DNA of 64,000 nucleotides from Bacillus mobilis (GCF_001884045.1 NZ_MACF01000103.1:1-64000); one strand, 5' to 3'. Shown: positions 25,192 through 34,333, counted from the stretch's first letter. The notes: generated from the sequence alone by a model not told the origin. Translations and numbers: made by a program.

Positions 25192-25842
25192 ATGATTCAA
25201 CTTGCAAATGTGGCTAAGGGTTTTGGAAAGAATGATTTTAGTGCTTTAAAGGATATTAATCTTACAATAGAAAAAGGCGAAATGATAGCTATTATGGGAC
25301 CCTCTGGTTCTGGGAAATCTACTCTCCTTAACATTATTGGCTTAATCGATAGCCCCTCTGCTGGAAAGTATTTTTTAGATGGAATGGATACGAGTACATT
25401 AAAGGCAAATTATCATAAGTATAGAAATACGGAAGTTGGATTTGTGTTTCAGAACTTTTCGCTACTCGATGATTATACAGTTGTTGAAAATGTAATGCTG
25501 CCGCTTATATATAGAAAAATTTCTCATAAGAAACGTATACAAATATCAAAAGAAATGCTGGAAATGGTAGGGCTTGAGGGGCATATTAACAAATATCCTT
25601 ACGAGTTATCAGGTGGAGAACAGCAAAGAACAGCAATAGCAAGGGCCTTAGCACAGGATACAAAAATTATCCTCGCTGATGAACCAACCGGCGCTCTTGA
25701 TCAAGAAAACGGAAAGAAAATTATGAGCATCTTAAAAGAGATTCATAAACAAGGAAAAACGGTGCTAGTTGTAACACACGATCAAAAGGTAGCTTCATAC
25801 TGCCAGAGGACAATACGTTTGCTTGATGGATGTGTGGTATAA
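25192..25842 (+). CDS. ABC transporter ATPase of the MacB/LolD group
   Basis: This 216-aa subunit has Walker [10 protein letters not shown], the Q-loop [12 protein letters not shown], signature [15 protein letters not shown], Walker [13 protein letters not shown] and H-loop [13 protein letters not shown] and the short length are typical of the MacB/FtsE/bacteriocin-ABC clade. It completes a four-gene cassette with the secreted protein and two permeases, which suggests export of, or immunity to, that protein. Confidence 0.92.
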   Translation: MIQLANVAKGFGKNDFSALKDINLTIEKGEMIAIMGPSGSGKSTLLNIIGLIDSPSAGKYFLDGMDTSTLKANYHKYRNTEVGFVFQNFSLLDDYTVVENVMLPLIYRKISHKKRIQISKEMLEMVGLEGHINKYPYELSGGEQQRTAIARALAQDTKIILADEPTGALDQENGKKIMSILKEIHKQGKTVLVVTHDQKVASYCQRTIRLLDGCVV

Positions 25843-25944
25843 TATGGATAAAAGTATGTGAAGAGGTACAGGTGAATGAAAAATATTAATAATTTTTAAC
25901 TTCTTTTATCTTTTTCATAGTTTAAGAATAGTGGAGGCTTTCGT

Positions 25945-26217
25945 ATGATTTTCTTATTTGCAGTATATTTTGTGATCATTATGACAGTAGTAATTACGTT
26001 TCTTCTTTCAAAAAAATCATATAAGAAGCCTGTTATTAAATATATACCAACGTTAATATTGTTTATTTTGGCGGTCATTTCTTCTGTTATGTTTGTATTG
26101 AATAACGGAATGGGAGAGCTGATGATAGCAGTCTCTTTAGGGATTGCAGCGATAGTGAACGGTCTTTTACTTCTTGCATTGAAAGTAGTTCGTGTGATTG
26201 TTGCAAAAGGAAAATAG
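25945..26217 (+). CDS. Small membrane protein, 90 aa (YesK-like?)
   Basis: Three hydrophobic segments (about residues 2-21, 31-50 and 55-83) separated by short Lys-rich loops. It resembles the YesK family in size and layout, but I am not certain. GTGGAGG precedes the ATG. The gene is about 100 bases after the ABC cassette and may be read with it. Confidence 0.6.
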   Translation: MIFLFAVYFVIIMTVVITFLLSKKSYKKPVIKYIPTLILFILAVISSVMFVLNNGMGELMIAVSLGIAAIVNGLLLLALKVVRVIVAKGK

Positions 26218-26246
26218 AGCATCGAAATTCGATGCTCTATTTTTTT
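26216..26246 (+). terminator. Terminator after the 90-aa membrane protein
   Basis: GAGCATCGAA/TTCGATGCTC is followed by a T-rich run. Confidence 0.88.
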
Positions 26247-26252
26247 ATGTAT

Positions 26253-26281
26253 AAAAAAATCCCTCTTTATGAGGGATTTTA
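26253..26281 (-). terminator. Terminator of the purine permease gene
   Basis: On the minus strand AAATCCCTC/GAGGGATTT is followed by T7. It begins at the stop codon of the permease gene. Confidence 0.88.
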
Positions 26282-27580
26282 ATGTGGTAAGAAAACTAAT
26301 TGATAGGCGAACAAGATTCCGAATAAATACACAAGCGGGTGAACAGCACGGAATTGTCCTTTTGCCATTTTCATAAGTGGGTATGAAATAAATCCAAGTG
26401 CGATACCCGTTGAGATACTTGATGTAAGTGGCATGCTTAAGATTACTAAGAATGCTGGGAATGCTTCATCAAATGCGTCCCAATCGATGTGGCGAACTGA
26501 ACCCATCATAAGACTACCAACGATAATTAATGATGGTGCGGTAATAGCTGATACACCAGAAACGGCACTTACTAATGGTCCGAAGAATGCTGCTAGTGCG
26601 AATAGAACAGCTACTGTAACAGTTGTTAAACCAGTACGACCACCAGCTGCAACACCAGCAGATGATTCGATGTAAGCTGTTGATGGTGTTGTTCCGAACA
26701 TAGAACCAATTGTTGCTGAGAATGAGTCAGATAGAAGAGCTCGTCCAGCTTTTGGAAGCTTTCCATCTTTCATAAATCCACCTTGCTGAGCTACGCCAAG
26801 TAAGGTACCTGTTGTATCGAATAATGTAACAAGGAAGAATGAAAATACAACGCCGTATAATCCGTAGTTAATTACATCAGATACAGCAGTAATTGGATTT
26901 GAAACGATGATTCCTTCTGGTAATCCAGGCATTGATGTAACGCCGTTTGAGAATGTTAATTGTCCTGTGAAGTAAGCAATAATACCAGTTAATAGCATTC
27001 CGATAAATAGTGCGCCATTTACATTTAAAGACATAAGAACAATTGTAATTCCAAGTCCAGCTAATGCTAGTAGTACTGGAGCAGAGTGAAGATCACCAAG
27101 TCCAACTAAGTTTGCATCATTTTTTGTAACGATACCTGTTAAACGTAAACCGATAAAGGCAATAAAAAGACCGATACCAGCAGTCAGTGCATGTTTTAAG
27201 TTTTCAGGAATTACTTCCATTAATTTTGTACGGAAAGATGTAAATGATAACAAAATTAAAATCATACCTGCTACGAATACAGCAGAGAATGCAATTGCGA
27301 AAGTCATGCCTTCATGAGCTTTTACAACAGAGTAAGAGAAGTAAGCATTTAATCCCATACCTGGTGCAATTGCGATTGGTAAGTTTGTAAAGATCGCCAT
27401 AAATAATGTTCCGACAACAGCAGCAATAATTGTTGCTGTAAATGCTTGTTCAAATGGAACTCCCGCATCCCCAAGGATGACAGGGTTTACGACAATGATA
27501 TATGCCATTGTTAAGAAGGTAATAATACCTGCCATAATTTCAGTTTTAATAGAAGTTTTATGTTTTGAAAGGTTAAACAT
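26279..27580 (-). CDS. Hypoxanthine/guanine permease, AzgA/PbuG type
   Basis: This 433-aa membrane protein has about 12 to 14 helices and AzgA-family motifs: TEIMAGIITFLTMAYIIVVNPVIL at the start, PIAIAPGMGLNAYFSYSVV and GTTPSTAYIESSAGVAAGGRTGLT. It imports hypoxanthine, guanine or adenine. The upstream region lacks a purine riboswitch but has a pair of PurBox-like sites. Its closest B. subtilis counterparts are PbuG and PbuO; I cannot choose between them. Confidence 0.9.
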   Translation of the reverse strand: MFNLSKHKTSIKTEIMAGIITFLTMAYIIVVNPVILGDAGVPFEQAFTATIIAAVVGTLFMAIFTNLPIAIAPGMGLNAYFSYSVVKAHEGMTFAIAFSAVFVAGMILILLSFTSFRTKLMEVIPENLKHALTAGIGLFIAFIGLRLTGIVTKNDANLVGLGDLHSAPVLLALAGLGITIVLMSLNVNGALFIGMLLTGIIAYFTGQLTFSNGVTSMPGLPEGIIVSNPITAVSDVINYGLYGVVFSFFLVTLFDTTGTLLGVAQQGGFMKDGKLPKAGRALLSDSFSATIGSMFGTTPSTAYIESSAGVAAGGRTGLTTVTVAVLFALAAFFGPLVSAVSGVSAITAPSLIIVGSLMMGSVRHIDWDAFDEAFPAFLVILSMPLTSSISTGIALGFISYPLMKMAKGQFRAVHPLVYLFGILFAYQLVFLPH

Positions 27581-27595
27581 ATAAACATCCTTTCT

Positions 27596-27640
27596 GTTTA
27601 CGAATAATTTTCACAACAGTTATATATAATATTCGTTTTT
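27596..27640 (-). promoter_or_regulatory. Putative PurR operator: inverted PurBox pair
   Basis: GTTTACGAATAAT (27596-27608, + strand) and AAAAACGAATATT (27640-27628, - strand) form a convergent pair around 19 bases. Both resemble the PurBox AWWWCCGAACWWT, with T in place of C after CGAA. They lie just upstream of the purine permease start. Confidence 0.45.
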
Positions 27641-27781
27641 TAACTATTTTGCAATAGTTTTGCATAAAAAGTTTATAACAATTCATATTTTGTGTCTTAA
27701 ATTCGAATATTAATCGTAAACCGATGTGTGAATTTCAGTTTTTATTGTGCGCATTATAAGGAAAAGGAGTTGAAAGAAGCT

Positions 27782-28648
27782 ATGCCACAGCAAAAAAACT
27801 TTGTAACAATGCCTGCGCAACATCAAAATAAACAGCCTGGTATTGAATCGTTAATGAATCCACTTCCGCAGTTTGAAGATCCGAATTATAAAGGAAGTGA
27901 AAAGTTAAAAGGAAAAAGTATATTAATTACAGGAGGAGACAGTGGGATTGGAAGAGCTGTTTCCATCGCATTTGCGAAAGAGGGAGCAAATATTGCGATT
28001 GCGTATTTAGATGAAGATGGGGATGCAAATGAGACGAAGCGACGTGTAGAACAAGAAGGTGTAAAGTGTGTGCTGTTACCAGGTGATCTCAGTAATGAAC
28101 AACATTGTAAAGATATTGTAGAAGAGACCGTTCGGCAGCTAGGCAGTTTACATGTTGTAGTAAATAATGTTGCGCAGCAATATCCGCAGCAAGGATTAGA
28201 GTATATTACAGCAGAACAGCTAGAAAAGACGTTTCGTATTAATATTTTTTCTTATTTTCACGTTACGAAAGCAGCACTTTCTCATTTAAAGCAAGGGGAC
28301 GTCATTATAAATACGGCATCGATCGTTGCATATGAAGGAAATGAAACGTTAATTGATTATTCTGCAACGAAAGGAGCAATCGTAGCTTTTACAAGATCAC
28401 TTTCTCAATCATTAGTGCAAAAAGGGATTCGTGTAAATGGTGTTGCACCTGGACCAATTTGGACACCACTTATCCCATCGAGTTTTGATGAGAAGAAAGT
28501 TTCTCAGTTCGGGAGCAATGTTCCGATGCAAAGACCTGGTCAACCATATGAATTAGCGCCAGCATACGTATACTTAGCGTCTGGGGATTCATCCTATGTT
28601 ACAGGGCAAATGATACATGTAAATGGAGGCGTTATTGTAAATGGATAG
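27782..28648 (+). CDS. Short-chain dehydrogenase/reductase, general-stress type
   Basis: This 288-aa SDR has the cofactor motif TGGDSGIGRA, an NNVAQQY segment, and catalytic Ser-Tyr-Lys (TASIVAYEGNETLIDYSATKG). The N-terminal extension (QHQNKQPGIESLMNP) and C-terminus (VTGQMIHVNGGVIVNG) match the YdaD/YhdF/GS39 subgroup of B. subtilis, some of which are sigma-B dependent. The start at 27782 is preferred over 27728 from family length; AAGGAG lies 12 bases upstream. The substrate is unknown. Confidence 0.88.
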   Translation: MPQQKNFVTMPAQHQNKQPGIESLMNPLPQFEDPNYKGSEKLKGKSILITGGDSGIGRAVSIAFAKEGANIAIAYLDEDGDANETKRRVEQEGVKCVLLPGDLSNEQHCKDIVEETVRQLGSLHVVVNNVAQQYPQQGLEYITAEQLEKTFRINIFSYFHVTKAALSHLKQGDVIINTASIVAYEGNETLIDYSATKGAIVAFTRSLSQSLVQKGIRVNGVAPGPIWTPLIPSSFDEKKVSQFGSNVPMQRPGQPYELAPAYVYLASGDSSYVTGQMIHVNGGVIVNG

Positions 28649-28716
28649 TTTTCATTGATAAGAGCAAAGTAAAGTTAATTCCACTTATTATAGTGAGCGC
28701 TAGGGGAGGGATATAG

Positions 28717-29478
28717 ATGAAAAAATTATGTTTCGTCATACTATTATTTTTCATCCTACCGGTTAGTGCTTTTGCTGATACAGATCATCTAATATTAGTG
28801 AACCTTACGACAAACCAATTATCTTTTTTTGAAAATGGAAATTATACAAAGACATTCCCCGTAACAACCGGAAGAGACCGTACACCTACGCCTGAAGGTA
28901 ATTTTTGTATTATAACTAAATTTAAAAATAAAGAATACCATCGAAAAAAAATAGCTGGGGGTGCACCGAATAATCCTCTCGGTACACGTTGGTTAGGTCT
29001 GGATAAAAAGGAGTATGCAATTCATGGAACAAATCGGGAATGGACGATTGGAAGCCGTGAATCGAATGGCTGTATTCGCATGCATGACAGGGATATACAG
29101 TGGTTATATGACCGAGTCCAATTACAAACAAAAGTAGTCATTTCCCGTTTTTATACGAGCCCCGAATATGAAGCAAATAAGCTTGGTTACCGTGTTGTAA
29201 GCTGGAATGGTCGTAAAGTAGAAGAAGAACAAATTGGCATGCTTACGTTAGTAGATCGCGCAGATATATATTGGCAAGAACCAAATGGGCAGTTAACGAA
29301 AGTGAAAACGGTATTGCCGAATGAAAGATATAAGGTATATTCAAAACGAAAAGATGGAATATATTATATAGGAAACAATTTGTATATTATGGATGCAACA
29401 GGAGAAAAAATTCGTTATGAGCAAATTCCTTCTTCGACTTTAAGTAATATATATAAACGAAAATATAATGTTCCGTAA
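28717..29478 (+). CDS. Secreted L,D-transpeptidase (YkuD domain)
   Basis: This 253-aa exported enzyme has a signal peptide (1-20, ending VSAFA-DTD) followed by the YkuD catalytic domain, with HGTN (about residue 108) and the active-site motif SNGCIRM (Cys about 126). It forms 3-3 cross-links or attaches proteins to peptidoglycan. The C-terminal ~90 residues form an extra domain without a motif I can name. AGGGGAGGG precedes the start. Confidence 0.92.
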   Translation: MKKLCFVILLFFILPVSAFADTDHLILVNLTTNQLSFFENGNYTKTFPVTTGRDRTPTPEGNFCIITKFKNKEYHRKKIAGGAPNNPLGTRWLGLDKKEYAIHGTNREWTIGSRESNGCIRMHDRDIQWLYDRVQLQTKVVISRFYTSPEYEANKLGYRVVSWNGRKVEEEQIGMLTLVDRADIYWQEPNGQLTKVKTVLPNERYKVYSKRKDGIYYIGNNLYIMDATGEKIRYEQIPSSTLSNIYKRKYNVP

Positions 29479-29510
29479 TGGCTACCGTATTATAGACGGT
29501 AGCTTATTTC
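29477..29510 (+). terminator. Terminator after the L,D-transpeptidase gene
   Basis: GCTACCGT/ACGGTAGC with a short loop is followed by TTATTTCT. Confidence 0.7.
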
Positions 29511-29581
29511 TACTTTGAGTTTAACTGCAACTATTGTATTTTGCTGAATATAATACAGTACAGATAGGGGGCGGTTACATT

Positions 29582-29833
29582 ATGAAAAGTGAATTTGCTT
29601 TTAAAATTTTCTTAGTAACGACCTGTTTATTTATCGTGTATTTGTATGCGTTTCTCGTCTTTTCTTTTTATGTTCCATATGTTGATTTAATATTGTTCTT
29701 CGGATTTATTTGGGCATTTGTGAAAGCAAGAGAAGGAGAGAAGAGTATATATCGGCGCATTACTTTATGTGGGACAGTTGTTCTCGTTATTTTGTACTTT
29801 TTTATGATGCATGATTTTTGGAGAGGAATGTAA
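29582..29833 (+). CDS. Small membrane protein of unknown function, 83 aa
   Basis: Three hydrophobic segments (about residues 6-28, 30-44 and 58-76) flank a basic loop (KAREGEKSIYRR). I see no known motif. The start at 29582 follows TAGGGGGCGG; the ORF is open upstream to 29534, without support. Confidence 0.65.
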   Translation: MKSEFAFKIFLVTTCLFIVYLYAFLVFSFYVPYVDLILFFGFIWAFVKAREGEKSIYRRITLCGTVVLVILYFFMMHDFWRGM

Positions 29834-29866
29834 AAAAGCATACGAGTAATCGTATGCTTTTTATGT
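29833..29866. terminator. Bidirectional terminator
   Basis: AAAAGCATACGA pairs with TCGTATGCTTTT. It separates the 83-aa gene from the converging DUF1540 gene. Confidence 0.88.
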
Positions 29867-30082
29867 TTAATATTTTGGCTTAAATGTATGACAACAAGTT
29901 TCTACACTTGTTGCTACAGAACTTTCTAGTGTCTCGTTTGTTAAAACCGCGCCTGTATACGAATCATTTGCATTTGAACCAGATTCTTGTGCATCTGGTT
30001 GAACAACGATTGCACTTGCTTGGCAAAAGTTACCTTGTCCCCAAAATGAGCAATTGGAAACAGAGCATCTTACTTCTGGCAT
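29867..30082 (-). CDS. DUF1540 cysteine-rich protein, 71 aa
   Basis: The N-terminal pattern CSVSNCSFWGQGNFCQASAI with later paired Cys (ETCCH) matches the DUF1540 family of small Cys-rich, probably metal-binding proteins found in spore-formers. The start follows AGGAGGGGG. The function is unknown. Confidence 0.82.
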   Translation of the reverse strand: MPEVRCSVSNCSFWGQGNFCQASAIVVQPDAQESGSNANDSYTGAVLTNETLESSVATSVETCCHTFKPKY

Positions 30083-30154
30083 AAAACCCCCTCCTTATAC
30101 ATTAGTTTGGGATTTTACGCCCATTTCATGTGTAGAAGGAGTTTCCTTTTCTCG

Positions 30155-30607
30155 TTATTTTTTCGTTTGCTCAAGCCATTCTTGTAATTTTTCTTTCGGT
30201 TGTTCACCACTAATACGGCTTACTTCTTTGCCATCTTTAAAGTGAATGATTGTTGGAGTTCCTTTAATTTTATAGTCATCCCAAGGAGCATCTATTTTTT
30301 CAATATCCATAACTTTCATATCAACGTTCAAGTCTTTAGCCATTGGTACTACGACAGGAGATAGCTTTTGACAATGAACGCAAGATGTTTGATAAAAGTA
30401 TACTGTTTCTTCTTTTTTCTCTTTTAAATTCTTTTGAAGATCTGAAAGAGAGATTTTATTTGTATAGTAGTCAGGACCAGTTGTTTTACTATCAGTAGCA
30501 TTATCAATTTTTTGGCTAGTAGCATTTTTTTCTTCCATTTGTGTGACAGCGAAAATGGCTGCAAACAGGGCGATAATAATACCACCAAATATAAGCATTT
30601 TTTTCAT
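30155..30607 (-). CDS. Membrane-anchored thioredoxin-like protein (CVHC)
   Basis: This 150-aa protein has an N-terminal signal anchor (about 4-22) and an extracytoplasmic thioredoxin fold with the redox pair CVHC (residues about 76-79) and cis-Pro segment GTPTIIHF. It follows the bdbC gene by 12 bases, so it is probably the BdbC redox partner in disulfide exchange outside the membrane. A BdbA/BdbD-like or TlpA-like role is possible. Confidence 0.85.
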   Translation of the reverse strand: MKKMLIFGGIIIALFAAIFAVTQMEEKNATSQKIDNATDSKTTGPDYYTNKISLSDLQKNLKEKKEETVYFYQTSCVHCQKLSPVVVPMAKDLNVDMKVMDIEKIDAPWDDYKIKGTPTIIHFKDGKEVSRISGEQPKEKLQEWLEQTKK

Positions 30608-30619
30608 TGTTTCATCTCC

Positions 30620-31039
30620 TTATTTGTTTTTTATTACAATAAAACTACATACAGCGATTGTAATAAAGCCGATAAGTGCTAAAAACGGGATTGTAATAAA
30701 ACCAAACCAGTTTATAAATTCTCCGGTGCAGGGTACACGGCCGCAAGCTGCTCCAGCTGCTGAAAATGCTGGGACTTTTTGAATTGCATAGTGATATAAA
30801 GAAATACAAGCACCGATACTTGCAATTGGTAAAGAATAACTTGCAATGCGATAATCTTTCTTTGCTACAGCGATACCAAGCCATAAAACGAATGGATACA
30901 TAAAAATACGTTGATACCAACAAAGTACACAAGGCTCAAATTTCATGATTTCGGAAAAATAAAGACTTCCTAGTGTAGCGATAAAAGAAGCTCCCCATGC
31001 GGTAAGTAAAGCATATTCTTGCTTTTTTTCTCGTCCCAT
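30620..31039 (-). CDS. bdbC: Disulfide-bond formation protein BdbC (DsbB family)
   Basis: This 139-aa four-helix quinone reductase has the two cysteine pairs of the family: CVLC (about 37-40) after the first helix and the second pair in GAACGRVPCTG (about 97-103). It reoxidises its thiol partner and passes electrons to menaquinone. It is the first gene of a two-gene unit with a thioredoxin-like protein. Confidence 0.93.
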   Translation of the reverse strand: MGREKKQEYALLTAWGASFIATLGSLYFSEIMKFEPCVLCWYQRIFMYPFVLWLGIAVAKKDYRIASYSLPIASIGACISLYHYAIQKVPAFSAAGAACGRVPCTGEFINWFGFITIPFLALIGFITIAVCSFIVIKNK

Positions 31040-31164
31040 ATTTTATACCTCTCTTATAATAGTTACATACTAAATTATAGTATGAAGTGGTACAGAAAAG
31101 AAAGAAAAAATATGTTTATCAATAAAAGTTTTATAAGGGGAAACTTTTATTGATATAAACATTT

Positions 31165-31204
31165 TAAAAAAGCGCTATTCTCATAAAGAGAATAGCGCTA
31201 TATT
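31165..31204. terminator. Terminator downstream of the YhdB-like gene
   Basis: AGCGCTATTCTC/GAGAATAGCGCT has T-rich flanks on both strands; on the minus strand it directly follows the stop codon of the 82-aa gene. Confidence 0.88.
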
Positions 31205-31453
31205 TTACATTTGAATTTGCTCTACTTCATCTATATGTGACTTTTGGGATGCATGGTCAATATATTGAAATAGGAGCTGCAATTGTTTATCAACTTCTGG
31301 CAGTTCTTTACTGTATTGATAAGCGTGTAAAAAATGTTCAATACGCTTAGAAAATAATTGATCGTTCGTTTGAACCATAAGAACCAGTAATTTATCCCAA
31401 TTACAGCAATACGTGTAATAGAGAGCTTTATCATAGTCGTTATATGTTTGCAC
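31205..31453 (-). CDS. YhdB-like protein, 82 aa
   Basis: This small cytosolic protein (NDYDKALYYTYCCNWDKLLVLMVQT, then SKRIEHFLHAY) is similar to the YhdB family of Bacillus in length and in the YDKALYYT...LLVLMVxT pattern as I remember it. The function is unknown. AAGGAGGG precedes the start. Confidence 0.7.
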   Translation of the reverse strand: MQTYNDYDKALYYTYCCNWDKLLVLMVQTNDQLFSKRIEHFLHAYQYSKELPEVDKQLQLLFQYIDHASQKSHIDEVEQIQM

Positions 31454-31550
31454 TGTGTACCCTCCTTACTGAGGAGTTATATATAGTGTGTGAAAAGCAA
31501 GGAGAAATACACTTGAAAGAATTTGTTAAGAAAAAAAGTGAATGAAAAGA

Positions 31551-31578
31551 AAAAACGAGGTATTTCCTCGTTTTTAAG
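31551..31578 (-). terminator. Terminator of the PCYCGC lipoprotein gene
   Basis: AAAAACGAGG/CCTCGTTTTT with loop TATTT sits over the end of the gene. Confidence 0.8.
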
Positions 31579-32083
31579 CTTTTGGCATTGGCGTAGGTGT
31601 TGGCTTGCCGTAACCCTCTTTGTATTTATTGTCGATATAGTTGCGAATTTCCAGCGTTGATTTTCCTTTTTGTTTCATGGAAGCAGATTCAACCGCGATT
31701 TCTAGGCAATTGACACAAGTCGTTGCGTGGGAATCCCAAACAACTTCACCATTCTTTTTAATTTCACGAATAAAGCAATTTTTATTATTTTTATGTCCTA
31801 CACTTTCACCGCAACCGCAGTAACATGGAATCCAATCTAATAGCTCTGCATTTTGCCCAGCGACAGTGTAGATATCTTTCATTTGTGGATCAAGCTTGTC
31901 TAGGAAGGTAGGGAGTGTGTCGACTCCTTTTGTTTTTTCTTGAATGTCAGCTTGCTGAGTATGCGATGCGTGGTCATGCTCTTCTTTTGATTCAGATGAT
32001 TTTTTTTCGTTTGTACTAGTAGCTCCGCAACCAGCAAGAATTAAACTCAGTACTGCAAGTAAAGAAAATACATATTTCTTCAT
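31574..32083 (-). CDS. PCYCGC-motif lipoprotein
   Basis: This 169-aa secreted lipoprotein has a lipobox (LILAGC, Cys about residue 19) and a His-rich linker (EEHDHASHTQQ). The core carries PCYCGCGESVGHKNNKNCFI (Cys-rich) and a later TTCVNCLE pair. This is the PCYCGC family, thought to bind metal or cofactor and often linked to sporulation or disulfide genes. The context (disulfide genes upstream, ger genes downstream) fits an envelope or sporulation role. Confidence 0.88.
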   Translation of the reverse strand: MKKYVFSLLAVLSLILAGCGATSTNEKKSSESKEEHDHASHTQQADIQEKTKGVDTLPTFLDKLDPQMKDIYTVAGQNAELLDWIPCYCGCGESVGHKNNKNCFIREIKKNGEVVWDSHATTCVNCLEIAVESASMKQKGKSTLEIRNYIDNKYKEGYGKPTPTPMPKA

Positions 32084-32128
32084 ACGCTTGTCCCCTTTAC
32101 AAATGTATTAATCAAATTGTATCAGAGA

Positions 32129-33238
32129 TTATGGTGTATCGGTTGAAGATTTTTTCGACTGATTTTTGAAACGCCATCGTAGTGAATGAAATAGAAATAG
32201 AATTGGGATATAGGCGTATACAATATATAAACCAGCTTGAGATAGCACCGTATTTAATGTATTGATACTTTCACGGTTTGTGAAAAATAAGGATGAAATA
32301 AATATGGTTGCGATAAATAATGGTAGTGTGATTTTAAACGGTATGTGAAACGATTTTTTACTAATGCAACAAGAAGACCAAATGGTTAAACAAAGATTAG
32401 GTAAAATGATAAGATACCATAGGAAAATAATGATGTACTCAAACCTTTGGATGAAAGGAACCTTTATGATTTTTAGCATCGTTAATGTTGGCCAAATTGT
32501 ATGATGTAGTTGCCCTTGGCTATAGTACATAAGGGAAACGATGGCTAGTATTACGTATAGAATCGTTGTAAAAGCAATACCACCATGTGCCCATTTATTT
32601 ATCGATTTTTCTTTTTTTATAAATGGATAAAAAATAAGGATCGCTTCAAACCCGAGAAACTCTAATGCAGATGCTTTCGCTGCAGTTAAAATGTCTAAAG
32701 GTGAATGAGTTAGAATTGGGAAAATGTTACGTACATGTGCATATTTCATTGGGAAAACTAAGAAAAATAGGACGAAAATCGGTATGATAACACCCCAAAA
32801 ACATATTCCTGTTACAGAGCGAAAGCCACCTCTAATTACGTAATAAGCCACAAGTAAAAATAATAACGTTAATTTCCATGGCTTAATTGTAGGAAAGACC
32901 CACACTTGAATAACTTCAATATATGTACGAAGAACAGTAAGACAAAATAATAGAAGGTATGCAGCAAAGCATACGGAAAAAAATGTTCCAATCCATTTTC
33001 CGAAACATGTCGTATGAATATTCATCAAATCATTATCTTTTTCTAACATTTTAAGCATGCAAAATAATACGATATGAGTAGCAATGCCCGCAACGATAAG
33101 GGAAATCCAAGAATCATACCCAGCATATTGCGCAATAATCCTTTGGTATCCTAGCACACCTACCCCAATTTGAAGGGAGTGTAATAGAAGGAATGTGAAA
33201 TAAGGGGAAACAGTATGTGTTTTATCTTGTCCAGCCAT
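32129..33238 (-). CDS. Spore germination receptor B subunit (GerAB family)
   Basis: This 369-aa permease-like protein has about ten helices and a starting motif (ISPY-like HTVSPYFTFLLLHSLQIGVG) typical of GerAB/endospore germination proteins. It lies in the spore inner membrane and is the likely site of germinant recognition. It is the third gene of a ger operon in the order A-C-B. B. cereus-group strains carry several such operons; this may be gerR, but I cannot confirm it. Confidence 0.9.
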   Translation of the reverse strand: MAGQDKTHTVSPYFTFLLLHSLQIGVGVLGYQRIIAQYAGYDSWISLIVAGIATHIVLFCMLKMLEKDNDLMNIHTTCFGKWIGTFFSVCFAAYLLLFCLTVLRTYIEVIQVWVFPTIKPWKLTLLFLLVAYYVIRGGFRSVTGICFWGVIIPIFVLFFLVFPMKYAHVRNIFPILTHSPLDILTAAKASALEFLGFEAILIFYPFIKKEKSINKWAHGGIAFTTILYVILAIVSLMYYSQGQLHHTIWPTLTMLKIIKVPFIQRFEYIIIFLWYLIILPNLCLTIWSSCCISKKSFHIPFKITLPLFIATIFISSLFFTNRESINTLNTVLSQAGLYIVYAYIPILFLFHSLRWRFKNQSKKSSTDTP

Positions 33239-33250
33239 GATAGCACCTCA

Positions 33251-34333
33251 CTATTCTCCGATACCAGATTGTACAACATTAATTTTCACCTTAACAGCAA
33301 CGTCTACGTTAGGATACATGTCTTGAATTTGTTTTATGCTCCATTTTCTTGAGTGGCTACGAATTTCTTCTCGTATACCGATTGGGTCGATTTCTTTTTC
33401 TTGGAATTGTTTTATTAATTCGTTTAAATCTTTTTCAAGTGTATTTTCTACATGTTTTTTTACGTAAGTAACATTTTCACTCTTTGATAAGTCAAGCCAG
33501 CTAGGGGCATTTTTTATAAGTCCATTTAATTTCAGCCGAATGTGAACTTTCGGAATGTCACCGGTGTCGGAAAGGGAACAAACACTATTTCCAGATAAGT
33601 TTTGGGTTGCGATTAATCCTTTATGTTTACCTTGACGTATCGGAACTTCGTAACGCCCATTTTTCGTTGGATTAATGAGTAATTTAAATAAAAAGGACCT
33701 TTTGTTATCTGTATACATAGCCACTTTATCCTTTTTTAAAAAAGCTAGCCCTTCAATGGAAGCAGACTGGTCTTCTGATACTTGAATATAAGGCAGGAAT
33801 GGATCGTATCCAGATGAATAGAAGTTATATAAAAAAATATTTAAAGCTGTCCGTGGGATTGTCTCGTTTTTTATATTTTGTTCCAGTAATTCAGATAGAT
33901 ATAGCGACCCATTTGTTTTGATATGTTTAAGTAACTTTTCTGCTGAACCATCTACAAGTGCTAGTTGTACATCCCGGCCAATGTTAGAATCACGTTGTAA
34001 GTTGTTAATAACATCTCCAATTCCATGTTCACCAAATGCTTTTCCAAATAGGACAACACGCATTTGACCTACAGCGATCGTATGGGGAGATTTCGCGTTT
34101 AGTCGCGAAGATATTGTTTCAATGGTACCAGCAGTAGTGGATTGAGTTTCTGGATTAGATTGTACGCCTTTTGTGTAATCAGGATATAAAATTGTCCCAC
34201 GAAATTTTTTGTTTTTTGTTATATCAAAACCACCTACATGAATCATTCGTTGTGTGTCTACTATATTCGTTTCTGTACAACCAGATTGAAAAATTAAAAC
34301 GATAATAGCAAAGCATAATAAAATATTTTTCAT
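33251..34333 (-). CDS. Spore germination receptor C subunit lipoprotein (GerAC family)
   Basis: This 360-aa lipoprotein has a signal peptide with lipobox (FQSGC, Cys about 18) and the GerC pattern IVDTQRMIHVGGFDI and SPHTIAVGQMRVVLFGKAF. It is anchored at the outer face of the spore inner membrane. Its start overlaps the stop of the A gene by four bases, and the B gene follows after 12 bases. Confidence 0.92.
   Translation of the reverse strand: MKNILLCFAIIVLIFQSGCTETNIVDTQRMIHVGGFDITKNKKFRGTILYPDYTKGVQSNPETQSTTAGTIETISSRLNAKSPHTIAVGQMRVVLFGKAFGEHGIGDVINNLQRDSNIGRDVQLALVDGSAEKLLKHIKTNGSLYLSELLEQNIKNETIPRTALNIFLYNFYSSGYDPFLPYIQVSEDQSASIEGLAFLKKDKVAMYTDNKRSFLFKLLINPTKNGRYEVPIRQGKHKGLIATQNLSGNSVCSLSDTGDIPKVHIRLKLNGLIKNAPSWLDLSKSENVTYVKKHVENTLEKDLNELIKQFQEKEIDPIGIREEIRSHSRKWSIKQIQDMYPNVDVAVKVKINVVQSGIGE

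Noticed and set aside
30543-30782. 79-aa + strand ORF across the bdbC/thioredoxin genes
   Set aside because: It is antisense to two well-supported genes and has no ribosome site.
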